Source: CAZWSX01 sp964636985
GTDB lineage: Bacteria; Planctomycetota; Planctomycetia; Pirellulales; Pirellulaceae
DNA: 64,000 nt
Assembly (NCBI GenBank): GCA_964636985.1
Contig: CAZWSX010000005.1
Location: 124,001-188,000 of the forward strand
Direction: 5' to 3'
Shown piece by piece: positions 8,297 through 18,550 of the stretch. The notes below the pieces were generated by a model. That model saw only the letters and a list, made by a program, of their open reading frames with translations. It was not told the origin of the DNA and did not search any database. A program made the position numbers and the translations under genes. Each line of letters begins with the position of its first letter. Within the stretch, counting starts at the first letter, position 1.

Positions 8297-9337
8297 ATGT
8301 CGAGCACCACGAGGGGTATGAAGTCCGTCGCCGAAGCAGGGCTTGGAACGGCGCGAACGTTTCTGATTCTGGTTGGACTAGGCGGGGCGGCCTGGTTCGG
8401 GCATGCGTTTTACTGGGACGAAGGTTATGCGTCCGCGGGCAGCTCGCAGAGTGAGTGCGACCATGACGAACGTGGGACAGCGTCTGCTCTCGCCGCGGAA
8501 ATAGGTAGCGAACCGAAACTTCACGACTTGCTTTCGGTGAGTGCCGATGTCGGCTACGACGAAACCGTCCACGCTCAAATTGCATCGCGCGTCGCCGGGA
8601 CCGTGTGGCAAGTCCGACATCGCCTTGGTGAAACGGTCAAACGCGGAGAGGTACTGGCGATTGTCGACTCCGCGGAGGTGGGCGATGCCAAACTGGACCT
8701 GCTGCAAGCGAGCGTCGCCTTTCAGCTTAAGTCGGAAAGGCGCGATCGTCTCAAGCACCTTACCGACATTCTCGCAGGCAAAGAACTGATAGAGGCGGAG
8801 GCTGCCTACCGGCTGGCAAAGTCGGCCAGGTTCAGCGCCTACCAAAGACTTGTCAACCTCGGCTTCTCGCTGAGCCTGATGGAAATCGATGGACTTTCCG
8901 AGCAGCAACTCGCTAACAGATTGCAGTGCCTCGGTATGCCCGAAGGCGATGGTTTTGAAGGAGCATCGTACAACTTGATCCCCCTTATCGCTCCGTTCAA
9001 CGGCACAATCACGCGCTGCGATCTGGTTCAAGGCGAATCGGTCGAGACCCGCAGCGAAGTTTACGAACTGGCCGACATGGGGAGCATGTCCGTCTATCTC
9101 CATATCCACCAGGACGACGTGGCCAGGTTGAAGCACGGGATGCGGGTCGAGTTTCAGTCGGGCGACGGGCGAGACGTCGTCGCTGGGCCAATTTGCTGGA
9201 TTGATTCGAACCTTGATCCGGCGACATGCACGATCACGGCCCGCGTCGATGTGTCGAATCCACTGGCTCAAGCCGATCAATCCCAACGACTCCTGCGAGC
9301 CGGGATGAACGGAACGGCGTGGGTTTCACTTCACTAA
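8297..9337 (+). CDS. HlyD/RND-type efflux periplasmic adaptor (membrane fusion protein)
   Basis: The 346-residue protein has an N-terminal membrane anchor (about residues 18-40), a histidine/cysteine-containing linker, and the barrel-sandwich (biotinyl-lipoyl-like) hybrid domain split by a coiled-coil hairpin: IASRVAGTVWQVRHRLGETV (about 92-111) and later IAPFNGTITRCDLVQGE (about 234-250), followed by a beta-barrel domain. Such adaptors bridge an inner-membrane pump and an outer-membrane channel. No RND pump or TolC-like gene lies beside it, so it is an orphan or works with a distant pump. The CDHDER segment near residue 53 hints at metal contact but is only suggestive. It ends against a terminator shared with ppc. 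Confidence 0.85.
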   Translation: MSSTTRGMKSVAEAGLGTARTFLILVGLGGAAWFGHAFYWDEGYASAGSSQSECDHDERGTASALAAEIGSEPKLHDLLSVSADVGYDETVHAQIASRVAGTVWQVRHRLGETVKRGEVLAIVDSAEVGDAKLDLLQASVAFQLKSERRDRLKHLTDILAGKELIEAEAAYRLAKSARFSAYQRLVNLGFSLSLMEIDGLSEQQLANRLQCLGMPEGDGFEGASYNLIPLIAPFNGTITRCDLVQGESVETRSEVYELADMGSMSVYLHIHQDDVARLKHGMRVEFQSGDGRDVVAGPICWIDSNLDPATCTITARVDVSNPLAQADQSQRLLRAGMNGTAWVSLH

Positions 9338-9368
9338 GGACCCCAGCTAGCGACCGATCGCTGACAGC

Positions 9369-9397
9369 GAGCCGCTCCACACCGGGGCGGCTCTTTT
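9369..9397. terminator. bidirectional terminator hairpin between convergent genes
   Basis: GAGCCGC and GCGGCTC pair around an 11-base spacer and are followed by TTTT on the plus strand. It sits in the 81 bases between the stop of the efflux adaptor (+) and the stop of ppc (-). Confidence 0.65.
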
Positions 9398-9418
9398 CGT
9401 TTCTGCCCGCCAGCTCAA

Positions 9419-12166
9419 TCACCCCGTCGTTCTCATCCCCGCAGCCACTCCTTGCACGGTGAGTCGCAGTAAGTCGCGGAGTTGCTCACGGTCGGCGTCG
9501 GTTGCTTCTGCTGGGAGCGTGCGGCGACGGCGGAGTAGATCGACCTGGATCAGGTTGAGCGGATCAATGTAGGGATTGCGGGCTTCGATCGAGTTGGCGA
9601 ACCAAGGATTCGTGGCCAGTAGTTCGTTACCGCCGACGATATCGAGCAGCGCTTGCCGAGTGCGATCGCGTTCGGAAGCGATCAGGCTCCAGCATCGTTG
9701 GCGAATGTCGGCATCCTCCTCCAGGTCCGCGTAGTGATGGGCGATGTACATGTCGGCCTTGGCCAGCGCCAGTACGGCGTTGTCGATGGTCGCTTGCATG
9801 AACGGCCACGAGCGGTACATCTCGCAGATGGTGTTCCAATTGGAACGGTCGCGATACTTCACTTCTGCGAGGGCCGTCCCTAGGCCATACCAGGCCGGGA
9901 TCAGGCAGCGGTTTTGGGTCCAAGAGAAGACCCACGGAATCGCCCGTAGATCGCCAAGTGAGCGCTCGCCGCGGCGACGCGCGGGGCGAGAGCCGATCGG
10001 CAGGTTTTCGATTTCGTCGATCGGCGTGGCCGATCCGAAAAACTGGATGAAGCCGGGTTGATCGACCAGCGTGCGATAAACCTGGTGCGAACGTTCCGAG
10101 AGTTCCTCGATCATGTCCCGCCACGCCGGCTTCACCTCCACACCGGGCAAAGCCGAAGCGGTGAGCACTGCCCAGGCGACTTGCTCCAGATGCCGGAACG
10201 CCACTTGAGTGTCGTCGTACCGCTCGGCCAGGACTTCGCCTTGCTCGGTGAGTCGCAGGCTCCCGTCGAGAGCTTCAGGCGGCAGCGACAGAATGCCCCG
10301 TGCGGCGGGACCACCGCCTCGCCCGAGCGACCCACCCCGGCCGTGGAAGAACGTGAGCGTCACGCCGTGCTTATCGGCCACGGCCTGCAATTGACTCTGA
10401 GCGCGATACAAACCCCAGCAGGCCGCGAGGTATCCGCCGTCTTTGGTACTGTCGGAGTAACCGACCATAATGATCTGCCGGTTCCCCTGCCGTGACACGT
10501 GCTCACGGTAAAGAGGATGGCTGAGAATCGCATCGAGTGTTTGCGAAGCAGACTTCAGATCGTCAATCTTTTCAAAGAGAGGCGCGATCCGTAATTCCTC
10601 CGAGCAAGGCTCGCTCGCGGTCGCCTGAGCCCAACGCCACAACCAGAGGACGTTGAGCACGTCGCTGGGGCATTGCGTCAAACTGATCACGTGGCCGCCG
10701 ATGCACTCGGGCCCAAACGAGCGGATCGCCTGGTGCAGCAGCCGGAACAACTCCAACGTATCGAGCGTGAGAGGAGCAAAGTTTTCGGTGGGTATCGGCC
10801 CCTTGAAGGGGAGCGATTGCGACAGGATTTCGCAGCGCCGCTCCTCCGGCAGGTTGCCATAGCCTTCCGCGATGCCGAGGGCCGACATGATCTCGGTCAT
10901 GATCTCGCGAAGTCGCCGCGCATCTTGCCGGATATCGAGCCGCGTTAAATGCAGGCCGAAGACGTTCGCCAAGTCGAGCCAGCTTTGCACCTCGGTATCG
11001 GAGATCAGCTTGGTATGGTGCAACGCCAGGCTGGTTTGCAACACCTGTAAATCGGCGACGAGCTCCGCGCCAGTGCCATAGCCGCCGGAGGGAATCTCCG
11101 CCCCGGCGTCAGCTGGCATCGATTTTTGCAGCCGCCACTGGATCATCCGCACCCAGCGGCGATAGACCTCGAGCGGCGCCACTCTCTCGAGCACCGTTCT
11201 TAACTCTGGCCAGCGCGTGGAACAATCGACGAGTTGTTGATGGAGCGCCTCCTCCGCGGGAATCTCGTGGGTGGAGAGACTGAGGAAATCGTACATCCGC
11301 TTGCAGATTGTCAAATGCTGGGCGATCGCCGATTCGCGCAGCCACAGCAAAGTTTGACGCGTTACGGCCGCCGTGACGTGCGGGTTGCCATCGCGGTCGC
11401 CGCCCATCCACGATCCGAAACGCAAAAACAGCGGAATCTGAAACTTGTCGTCGGGATAATACGTTTCCAAAGCGCGCCGCAGGGAGTCGTAGACCTGCGG
11501 CACAACCTCCATCAACCGTGGCGTAATCGAGAGTCCCCGCTCCACTTCTTCGAGCACGGTCGGCTTGGCGGGGCGAAGGAAATCGGTCTGCCAGAGGACG
11601 GTCAGGTCGGAGCGAATCTGCGTCTCCAAACGCTCGCGCTCGCGGGGGAGCAAATCCTGGCGATCGAGTTCTTGCAAGCTATGCCGCATCCGCCGCAGCT
11701 TGGCGCGGATGGATCGCCGCTTGGCTTCGCTAGGATGTGCCGTGAACACCAACTCGATCCTCACGGCGTCGAGCGCCGTTTGCACTTGGGCCGCGGTAAA
11801 GCCGGCATCGCGGAGCTTGGCAATGCCCGCGGCGATGGTTTCGCTGATTGGATTCGGCGTGGCTTCCTGGACGCGGGCCCGCAACACGCGGATGCGGTGG
11901 CGGTCCTCGGCGAGATTGGCAAGATCGAAGAAGACGCTGAACGCCCGCGCTACCACGCGGGACTCTGCGAGCGTGAGCTTGGCGATGCGCTTGGCCAGTT
12001 CGCCTTCGGCCTCGTGGTCACCGCTGCGACGGCGCCGCGCAAGTTGGCGAATCGATTCCACGAGCGTGAGAGCGTCGTTCCCCACCGATTTGGTGATTAC
12101 GTCGCCCAGCATATCCCCCAACATCCGCACGTCACGCCGCAAGAGATCGTTACTTACCGTCGCCAT
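9419..12166 (-). CDS. ppc: phosphoenolpyruvate carboxylase
   Basis: The enzyme adds bicarbonate to phosphoenolpyruvate to give oxaloacetate, the anaplerotic feed of the TCA cycle. The 915-residue length is standard. The first active-site signature VFTAHPSEAKRR (catalytic His near residue 141) and the second, GYSDSTKDGGYLAA (about residue 560), are both present, as is the glycine-rich loop FHGRGGSLGRGGGP. The C-terminus ends in GVAAGMRTTG, matching the conserved terminal residues that shape the active site and the aspartate site. It is a single-gene unit, convergent with the efflux adaptor. Confidence 0.98.
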   Translation of the reverse strand: MATVSNDLLRRDVRMLGDMLGDVITKSVGNDALTLVESIRQLARRRRSGDHEAEGELAKRIAKLTLAESRVVARAFSVFFDLANLAEDRHRIRVLRARVQEATPNPISETIAAGIAKLRDAGFTAAQVQTALDAVRIELVFTAHPSEAKRRSIRAKLRRMRHSLQELDRQDLLPRERERLETQIRSDLTVLWQTDFLRPAKPTVLEEVERGLSITPRLMEVVPQVYDSLRRALETYYPDDKFQIPLFLRFGSWMGGDRDGNPHVTAAVTRQTLLWLRESAIAQHLTICKRMYDFLSLSTHEIPAEEALHQQLVDCSTRWPELRTVLERVAPLEVYRRWVRMIQWRLQKSMPADAGAEIPSGGYGTGAELVADLQVLQTSLALHHTKLISDTEVQSWLDLANVFGLHLTRLDIRQDARRLREIMTEIMSALGIAEGYGNLPEERRCEILSQSLPFKGPIPTENFAPLTLDTLELFRLLHQAIRSFGPECIGGHVISLTQCPSDVLNVLWLWRWAQATASEPCSEELRIAPLFEKIDDLKSASQTLDAILSHPLYREHVSRQGNRQIIMVGYSDSTKDGGYLAACWGLYRAQSQLQAVADKHGVTLTFFHGRGGSLGRGGGPAARGILSLPPEALDGSLRLTEQGEVLAERYDDTQVAFRHLEQVAWAVLTASALPGVEVKPAWRDMIEELSERSHQVYRTLVDQPGFIQFFGSATPIDEIENLPIGSRPARRRGERSLGDLRAIPWVFSWTQNRCLIPAWYGLGTALAEVKYRDRSNWNTICEMYRSWPFMQATIDNAVLALAKADMYIAHHYADLEEDADIRQRCWSLIASERDRTRQALLDIVGGNELLATNPWFANSIEARNPYIDPLNLIQVDLLRRRRTLPAEATDADREQLRDLLRLTVQGVAAGMRTTG

Positions 12167-12787
12167 GAATTAGTCCGACAATGAAAAAGTGGAAACCGCC
12201 GCTATGGGGCAAACGCCGTTCCCAATGGATGGGCAATCTAACGCCGTACCGCAATATCAAGCGCCATAAGCAGTTGCCGTGAGAAATCCAGGATACCTCG
12301 CAGTGGCGCAACGTGTCGGCTGCCTAAGAAACAGGCAGGCTTTTTGCGTCGCTCATCGAGCCCCGTCCGTTACTTCGCGCGCGAGGTCGCACCCCAACAG
12401 CACGTGGCGCAATGGGTCAGTAGCCGGCCCATCGGACGGTATTGGGGCGCCATTCCGATGTTGAAGCCGGTGCTATGTTTTGTCGAGCCTCTTAAGCACT
12501 CTGGCGAAGTGATTTGGCGTCGCCCCTAACGGAACACCTTTTCGACATTCGTCGCCGCAACGGCATGCTAGCGGTCTGGTGTTGGCGAATTCTAAAAGCG
12601 GCGCCAAGTTACTCGCAGCTAATACGAAGACCATCACCCCCCAAAAGCATCGGGAACTCGAACACTTGAGAAAAAGAGAAGAGAAACAATGCGAGTTCAG
12701 CAATTTACCCTAGCGTTATTGGTGCGCTCGCTATAATGCGGCGAGCGGTCTCCTCGGGCAGGTCATCTCCGGGGAGTTTGAACAGCG
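12167..12787. other. 621-base intergenic region between divergent ppc and the giant kinase
   Basis: No convincing gene is present. A TATAAT box at 12731-12736 lies about 50 bases before the kinase ATG and could be its -10 element, although no good -35 box sits 16-18 bases upstream. Short frames in this region look like chance. Confidence 0.4.
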
Positions 12788-15700
12788 ATGTCCACTTACC
12801 ATCCCACGGACGTCCACGCGGACCAAGGCAAGCTGACGCGTGCTTCCGACCCTGTTGAATTCACGGCGGATCATTCCAGCTTTAGTGTTTCTCCGCCCAT
12901 CGATCTGAGCGAACCAGAGGCGCATATCCCTGACGGTTCGGGCCGCTACCAGATCATCGACGAGATTGCGCACGGCGGTATGGGCGTAATCTATCGCGCG
13001 ACGGATACTGCGCTCGGGCGCGAGGTCGCCGTCAAAACGCTGTCCGAGCGGTATGCGATCGGCTCGGGCGGTGCGCGGCGATTTACCGACGAGGCGCGGA
13101 TCACGGCGCAACTGCAACACCCAGGAATTCCGCCCGTGCACGACTTGGGCATCTTGGAGAATGGCCGTCCCTTCCTGGCGATGAAGCTGATCAAGGGACA
13201 AACGCTATCCGATTTGCTGGAGCGTCGTCCCGATCCTTCTTTTGATCGTGGCCGCTTCGTGGCCATCTTCGAGCAGACTTGCCAAGCCGTCGCTTATGCG
13301 CATGCCCACCATGTGGTTCATCGCGATCTCAAGCCGTCGAATGTTATGGTGGGAAGCTTTGGCGAAGTGCAAGTCATGGATTGGGGCCTGGCTAAGGTGC
13401 TAACGGGCGAGGTATTTCCCGTTACGGAGGCACCGCCTGACGAGAGATTGGACGCAACGATCATCCGCGGCTCCGAAAGTGGCGGCGGTGACGTTTCCCT
13501 CACGCAAATGGGAAGCATTCTCGGGACGCTCCCTTTTATGCCGCCCGAGCAGGCGGCTGGTGAGATTAATAAGATCGGAACGGCCAGCGATGTGTTTAGC
13601 TTGGGAGGAATCCTGGCCGTAATTTTGACGGGTGAACCACCCTATACGGGCGCCGAAGTTGAAGGCCTTCGTGTAAGTGCCATCCGTGGCGATCTGACCG
13701 ACTGTCTGGCGAGGATAAAAACTTGCGGCGCGGCACCAGAACTCGTGGCGCTGTGCCAGCGATGCCTGGCGTTCGCCCCAGAGGATCGGCCTCACGATGC
13801 TGGCGCCGTTACCAAAGAAGTAGCCCGTCTCCGCGCGGCCAGCGAAGAACGCGCCAGAGAGGCCGAAAAGGAGCGTGCCGATACAGTCGTAAAAACTGCC
13901 GAGCAAAAGGCAAAACGTCGCCGGCAGCGAGCGGCCGCCGTGACCGTCGCGATGATCCTCCTGCTCATCGGAGGTAGTGGGTGGTTGCTGGACCGTCAGT
14001 CGGCCCGATTCGAAAAACAGCGCGCCGTCGAGGCCGAACGAAATCTGCGCGAGGCAGCCGCCGCACTATCCCAAGCCGAAGAAGCTCTGGTTTTTGGCGA
14101 CTTGGAAGCAACGGACTTAGCCCTCGCGCTCACCCAAGAGCGGTTGGATGAGAATAGCCCGCCTGGAATTACGAAGCGGCTCGCGGCCGCAAAAAAGGAT
14201 CGAGATTTTGTGCGCGGCCTGCGCGAAATCGAAGATATCGGATATTTTCCAGGCGCCGTCAGTTCGCCTTTGCCCGCCGAAATGGCGAAGCGATATGAGG
14301 ACTTGTTTGCCAACTACGGACTCAATGTCGGAACTGCTGAGCCTGCTAACTTGGCCCGTTCCGTGCGAAGCTCTCGCGTCTCCGCGGCGCTGCATTCAGG
14401 CCTGGGAGAATGGTTTTGCACTGAACCGAAGTCAGCGCACTTGTGCGAGTTGCTGGATTACCTGGACCCAGAAACGGATCGCGTGGCGATCCGCAGCGCC
14501 ATTCAGGCAAAAGACGAACCGCGCCTCCGCTCGCTGGTTGGCGCGCTGGATGCGTCCGACGTGCCGGCCTGGTTCGCGGCGTCGATTGGCTTTCACCCGC
14601 TTGTGCCGCAAGAAGATGGTGTCCGACTTATGTCGGCCACGTGGCGAACTCATCCTTCCGATTACATGTTGGCCTATCGGTGCTGCCGACGCTTGTGGGG
14701 AACGCAGCGGTTGGACGAGATGCTGGCTTGGGCCAAGGTCGCAGTCGCCCTCCAACCAAAAAGGGCATCGGCTCACTCGGCGCTCGTCATGGCATGGCAG
14801 GCGAAGCGCAATTGGGACGAGGCGGAAGCAAGCGCCCGCCTCGCCATTGAGCTCGGGCGAAAATACCCCAATTTCCCTGGCGATATCGTTCTAGGAAATG
14901 TTTTGATGGACAAAGGCGATTTAGACGGAGCCGAGGAGATCTACCTTGCCGCCCTAAAAACGAATCCGAAACCGGGCACGTACCACAAGCTGGGGATGAT
15001 CTCTCAAAAGCGAAACGATATCCTCGGCGCCGAGGATTGGTTTCGGAGGGCCCTGGAGTCTGCCCCGGAATCGCATCCCACCCGTGACTACTACCGAACT
15101 ATCTATAACGATTCAAGGCACGTCCGCGAGTGGCAGGAGCAGGTGGCCAGTGGCCAAATCGAGCCACCCAATCCAACGGCGGCGATCGGCGTTAGTCGGT
15201 TGGCCCGGCACCCGTCCAAGCGACAATTCGCCCGAGCGGTGGAACTGTACTTGTGGGCGTTCGAACGAGATCCCGCGCTGGTCAACAATATCGACGAGGG
15301 GCTTCGTCGCGACGCGGCCCTCTGCGCGGTGATGGCCGCAACGGGCAAGGACAAAACCATGCCACGCGTCGAACCACCGGAACGGCAGCGACTACTTCGC
15401 TTGGCGATGGCCTGGCTAAGAGCCGATCTCGCCCAGATGGGGGCCCAAGCCGACGACGCTGAAACCATGGAAAAGAGAGGCAAGTGGTTGTCGAGTTGGA
15501 AAGAGTTGGCGGACCTGGCTCCCGTGCGATGCGCAGACTCTCTGGCAGAAATGGACTCGGCCGATCGAGAGGCTTGGGAAGCATTTTGGCGGGATGTTGA
15601 CGTGCTGCTTGCGACAAAGCCGAACCCCAATCGCAGAGCGGCGCGGTGGGCCGTGACGGCCGGCGGAGTCGTGCGAGTCAATGGCGAGGGACGCGACATC

Positions 15701-16360
15701 GGCAGCATTGCCGATCTGCCGAAGGCATCGTATCGGTTGACCAGCGTGAACCTGGCAAACCGATCCATCAACGACGCCTCGCTGGCGAACCTCGACGGCG
15801 TTGAAAAACTGACTCAGCTCAATTTGCAAGGCACGGGCGTCACTGATGCTGGATTGATGCATCTCAAAAAACTTTCGTCCGTAAATACGCTCATTCTGAC
15901 GAATACAGCCATATCGGGCGAAGGGCTGGTTCACCTATCGCAAGTTGAAGGGCGAGTCGAACTGTGGCTGAAAGGCACGCCGTTCAATGACGCGGGGATG
16001 AGGCAGCTTAGAGCCATCAAAGGACTTTGGTGGCTCACTTTGGCCAATACCAAAATCACCGATGCCGGGCTGACCGAGTTGGCAGAATGTAAACAGCTGC
16101 GCGAGCTCGGGCTCGACGCAACCGGCGTGACAGACGCGGGGCTGCTTCACGTCGGAAAGCTGAACAACATTCGCATGCTTTGGCTGCACGACACTTCCAT
16201 CACCGACGAAGGTCTGGTGCATTTGAAGGGCCTCTCCGGCCTCTCGCGGATCGCGATGCAAAGAACACGCGTCACCGAAAAAGGTTTGCGCGACTTCCAA
16301 GCATCCGTCCCTGGTTGCGCCATCGAATGGGATGGCGGCATCATCGACGCGAAGCATTAA
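12788..16360 (+). CDS. Ser/Thr protein kinase with transmembrane segment, TPR repeats and leucine-rich repeats
   Basis: The 1190-residue protein has a Hanks-type kinase domain at about residues 57-330: glycine loop with IAHGGMGVIYRA, the invariant lysine in VAVKTL, the catalytic loop HRDLKPSNV and the magnesium-binding DWG (a DFG variant). A charged coiled coil leads to one transmembrane helix (about 378-398). The outside part contains TPR-like helices (about 600-830) and, from about 970 to the end, roughly seven leucine-rich repeats of the planctomycete type (repeating LxxLxLxxTxITDxGLxxL). It is probably a receptor-like kinase sensing outside the cytoplasm, with the repeats as ligand- or partner-binding surface. 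A GGGGAG ribosome-binding sequence lies about 12 bases before the ATG. The nearest ECF sigma gene is 5 kb away. Confidence 0.92.
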   Translation: MSTYHPTDVHADQGKLTRASDPVEFTADHSSFSVSPPIDLSEPEAHIPDGSGRYQIIDEIAHGGMGVIYRATDTALGREVAVKTLSERYAIGSGGARRFTDEARITAQLQHPGIPPVHDLGILENGRPFLAMKLIKGQTLSDLLERRPDPSFDRGRFVAIFEQTCQAVAYAHAHHVVHRDLKPSNVMVGSFGEVQVMDWGLAKVLTGEVFPVTEAPPDERLDATIIRGSESGGGDVSLTQMGSILGTLPFMPPEQAAGEINKIGTASDVFSLGGILAVILTGEPPYTGAEVEGLRVSAIRGDLTDCLARIKTCGAAPELVALCQRCLAFAPEDRPHDAGAVTKEVARLRAASEERAREAEKERADTVVKTAEQKAKRRRQRAAAVTVAMILLLIGGSGWLLDRQSARFEKQRAVEAERNLREAAAALSQAEEALVFGDLEATDLALALTQERLDENSPPGITKRLAAAKKDRDFVRGLREIEDIGYFPGAVSSPLPAEMAKRYEDLFANYGLNVGTAEPANLARSVRSSRVSAALHSGLGEWFCTEPKSAHLCELLDYLDPETDRVAIRSAIQAKDEPRLRSLVGALDASDVPAWFAASIGFHPLVPQEDGVRLMSATWRTHPSDYMLAYRCCRRLWGTQRLDEMLAWAKVAVALQPKRASAHSALVMAWQAKRNWDEAEASARLAIELGRKYPNFPGDIVLGNVLMDKGDLDGAEEIYLAALKTNPKPGTYHKLGMISQKRNDILGAEDWFRRALESAPESHPTRDYYRTIYNDSRHVREWQEQVASGQIEPPNPTAAIGVSRLARHPSKRQFARAVELYLWAFERDPALVNNIDEGLRRDAALCAVMAATGKDKTMPRVEPPERQRLLRLAMAWLRADLAQMGAQADDAETMEKRGKWLSSWKELADLAPVRCADSLAEMDSADREAWEAFWRDVDVLLATKPNPNRRAARWAVTAGGVVRVNGEGRDIGSIADLPKASYRLTSVNLANRSINDASLANLDGVEKLTQLNLQGTGVTDAGLMHLKKLSSVNTLILTNTAISGEGLVHLSQVEGRVELWLKGTPFNDAGMRQLRAIKGLWWLTLANTKITDAGLTELAECKQLRELGLDATGVTDAGLLHVGKLNNIRMLWLHDTSITDEGLVHLKGLSGLSRIAMQRTRVTEKGLRDFQASVPGCAIEWDGGIIDAKH

Positions 16361-16460
16361 CTCCGCGTGTCATCAGCCGCACACGTTCCCAACGCCCTCA
16401 ACTGGGGCGAGCGAAGGGATTTCGATCGGCCCAGAAAATTGCACGCAATTGACCGTGCGA

Positions 16461-17732
16461 TTACACGAACCAAAAGAACACGATCGCAACGATCGTTGGC
16501 CCCAAAGCTCCTAGAAAGAGGCCGCCTGGACTAATTCCTTCGGCGTTAAACACTTTTGCCGATTGCAGAATCCCGGCTCCCGCGGGATTGGGCGCGTTGG
16601 CGATGACCGTCAGCCCGCCGCCAGTAACGGCGCCTGCCACCAGTGCGTACTTCAATTGGTCGCTGATTCCTTCGACGAGGGAACCAAGATACGTGAGGGC
16701 GGCGTTATCGGTGATGGCCGTGAGAGCGGTCGCTCCGAAGTACAACATCGAGCCGCCCAGGTTGGTGATCAACGGCTTGAGCCAATAGGCTTGCGGCGAG
16801 CCCAGGGTTACCAGCCCCGCCAGGAAGAACCCCACCAATAATCCTTCTCGTAACTTCAGTTCATCCTGATACTCGCTTGTGACGACCACGAGCCCAAGGA
16901 ACAGCATCATGACACCAAAGAACACCTCGGGATGATGCGCGAAAAAGACCACTGCGGCTAGAAACACAAGATGAAGCGCCGTCAACCACATCGGAACGGG
17001 ACGTTTATCAGGTTCCTCTGACGTGACCGCTTGTATTTGGCGTCGGAAGATCAAGGCCACGCAGATAGTCGATACCAGGGCGCTCAGCGCCGAGCGCCAG
17101 CCAAAATGCTGCAGCATGAAGAGGCTACTCCAATCCCACTTTGTCGCCACCATCAGCACAGGAGGGGCTGCGAAGTTGGTGAGCGTTCCGCCAATCGAAA
17201 CATTGACGAACAACAACCCCAGCGTCGCGTAGGCCAGTGGTTTGGAAATTCCCTGATCGAAGAAGCGCCGCTTGAGCAGAATCGCCAGCAACGTCATTGC
17301 GGCCGGTTCCGTAATAAACGAGCCCAACAGCGGGCCAATCGAAAGGGCCACGACATAAAACGACAGGTTCCCGTTGAACGGCAAGCAACGCGCAATCGAG
17401 GTGAGCGCCTGTTCGGCAAGGACCACGACAGGGCGGGTGGCGGCCACCACCATCACGACAAAAACGAATTTCGCTTCCGTGAAGTTCAGCCCTTCGACGT
17501 AATGCACTGCTTTCTCAACAGACCCCTCAACAACGCCAATCCCCACAAAGAGCAATGCCGCCCATAAACCAAAGACGACTTCCGTTTCGGCCAAAAAGTG
17601 CAGCACGTTCTCGGCAATCGAGCCCTCGGGAAATCGGTGCGCCCACCGGGCAAACTGTTTGACGCAAAACGTGTGGAGCACGGCCAGAACAAAAAGTACG
17701 GTCGCAAGAATCTCGGTGGTTGTCACAGTCAT
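16461..17732 (-). CDS. putative Na+/H+ antiporter (PF07399-type)
   Basis: This 423-residue integral membrane protein has about 11-12 hydrophobic helices and matches the family named putative Na+/H+ antiporter. Segments such as LSIGPLLGSFITEPAAMT and VSIGGTLTNFAAPPVL are conserved glycine/proline-rich re-entrant regions, and VTGGGLTVIANAPNPAG near the C-terminus corresponds to the second half of an inverted repeat, similar to the ion-transporter superfamily. Ion specificity has not been shown for the family and cannot be read here. It is a single gene, convergent with the kinase. Confidence 0.82.
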   Translation of the reverse strand: MTVTTTEILATVLFVLAVLHTFCVKQFARWAHRFPEGSIAENVLHFLAETEVVFGLWAALLFVGIGVVEGSVEKAVHYVEGLNFTEAKFVFVVMVVAATRPVVVLAEQALTSIARCLPFNGNLSFYVVALSIGPLLGSFITEPAAMTLLAILLKRRFFDQGISKPLAYATLGLLFVNVSIGGTLTNFAAPPVLMVATKWDWSSLFMLQHFGWRSALSALVSTICVALIFRRQIQAVTSEEPDKRPVPMWLTALHLVFLAAVVFFAHHPEVFFGVMMLFLGLVVVTSEYQDELKLREGLLVGFFLAGLVTLGSPQAYWLKPLITNLGGSMLYFGATALTAITDNAALTYLGSLVEGISDQLKYALVAGAVTGGGLTVIANAPNPAGAGILQSAKVFNAEGISPGGLFLGALGPTIVAIVFFWFV

Positions 17733-17971
17733 CCTTAGCTCTCATTCGTTTCAAAACGTATCAAGCATAGCTACGTAGCGAATGAGAGCAATCAATCTTT
17801 GGCGCCAGCGTGAAGAGCAGAGACGCGTCCTAGTTCATCATCAACGGAGCAAGCCCTTCGCGCGGGTCTGACAACCAGGCCCAACGCGTTGTCACAGAAA
17901 CGGCCGGCCAAATGAACCAGCGCGGCGCCGTTACATTTTTGTTGACTCAGACAGAAAAGAATCGCTCGACG

Positions 17972-18310
17972 TCAGAGGGCGCCGTCGCCTGATTCGCCGG
18001 TTCGAATCCGGATCACGTTCGCCAGGTCGGAGACGAAGATCTTTCCGTCGCCAATCTGCCCTGTCGAAGCAGTCTTGAGGATCGTGTCGACGACGCTCTG
18101 CATGGCGCTATCGGCGCAAACGATTTCGATCTTCACCTTGGGAACGAAATCGACCTTGTACTCGGTTCCGCGGTACATTTCGGTGTGGCCCTTTTGACGG
18201 CCGAACCCACGTACCTCGGTGATCGTCATGCCTTGAATCCCCTTTTCGGTGAGGACATTCTTGATGTCCTCCAACTTGAAGTGGCGAACAATTGCTTCGA
18301 TCTTCTTCAC
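17972..18310 (-). CDS. glnK: nitrogen regulatory protein P-II
   Basis: The 112-residue P-II protein senses ATP/ADP and 2-oxoglutarate and docks on AmtB or other targets. I start it at the GTG at 18310 because an AGGAG box lies 7 bases upstream; a longer frame adds unrelated residues. The T-loop is complete: GFGRQKGH followed by YRGTEYKVDF with Tyr51, the uridylylation site, in place. The C-terminal nucleotide-contact region (TGQIGDGKIFV) is also conserved. It is divergent from amtB, and a -24/-12 sigma-54-type sequence lies about 225 bases upstream, fitting nitrogen control. It could also be called glnB; the amtB context favours glnK. Confidence 0.95.
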   Translation of the reverse strand: MKKIEAIVRHFKLEDIKNVLTEKGIQGMTITEVRGFGRQKGHTEMYRGTEYKVDFVPKVKIEIVCADSAMQSVVDTILKTASTGQIGDGKIFVSDLANVIRIRTGESGDGAL

Positions 18311-18533
18311 TCTCTTACTCCTGCTAGACAAGCTTGTTAGAACGTCAACAAAGCCCAAAGCCTGGCAAGAACGTGGGTGTCCCGCCAGGCTCTGGTGATC
18401 CTTCTGGCTCATGGTGTGAGGCCAGAATTCTGTTTTTCGTCGCGTACCACTCCAGGTAACCGGCCGCGAAATGACCCCAAGGCTCTCAGGTGCGCGCAAC
18501 ATCGCTTAGATCAGGGCGCACTCCATTATTCTC

Positions 18534-18550
18534 AGCAATGCATGCGCCCA
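18534..18550 (-). promoter_or_regulatory. putative sigma-54 (-24/-12) promoter of glnK
   Basis: On the minus strand the sequence TGGGCGCATGCATTGCT has GG and GC exactly 10 bases apart and the TTGCT typical of the -12 element. It faces glnK with a leader of about 220 bases. The -24 half is weaker than consensus (GGGC instead of GGCA). Confidence 0.5.

Noticed and set aside
11234..12184. 316-residue plus-strand frame
   Set aside because: Antisense to the start of ppc, whose family motifs are certain.
17990..18020. GGTTCGAATCC, a tRNA T-loop-like string
   Set aside because: It is inside the 3' end of glnK and has no cloverleaf around it.
17972..18502. Longer 176-residue version of glnK
   Set aside because: The GTG at 18310 has a strong ribosome-binding site and gives the standard P-II N-terminus.
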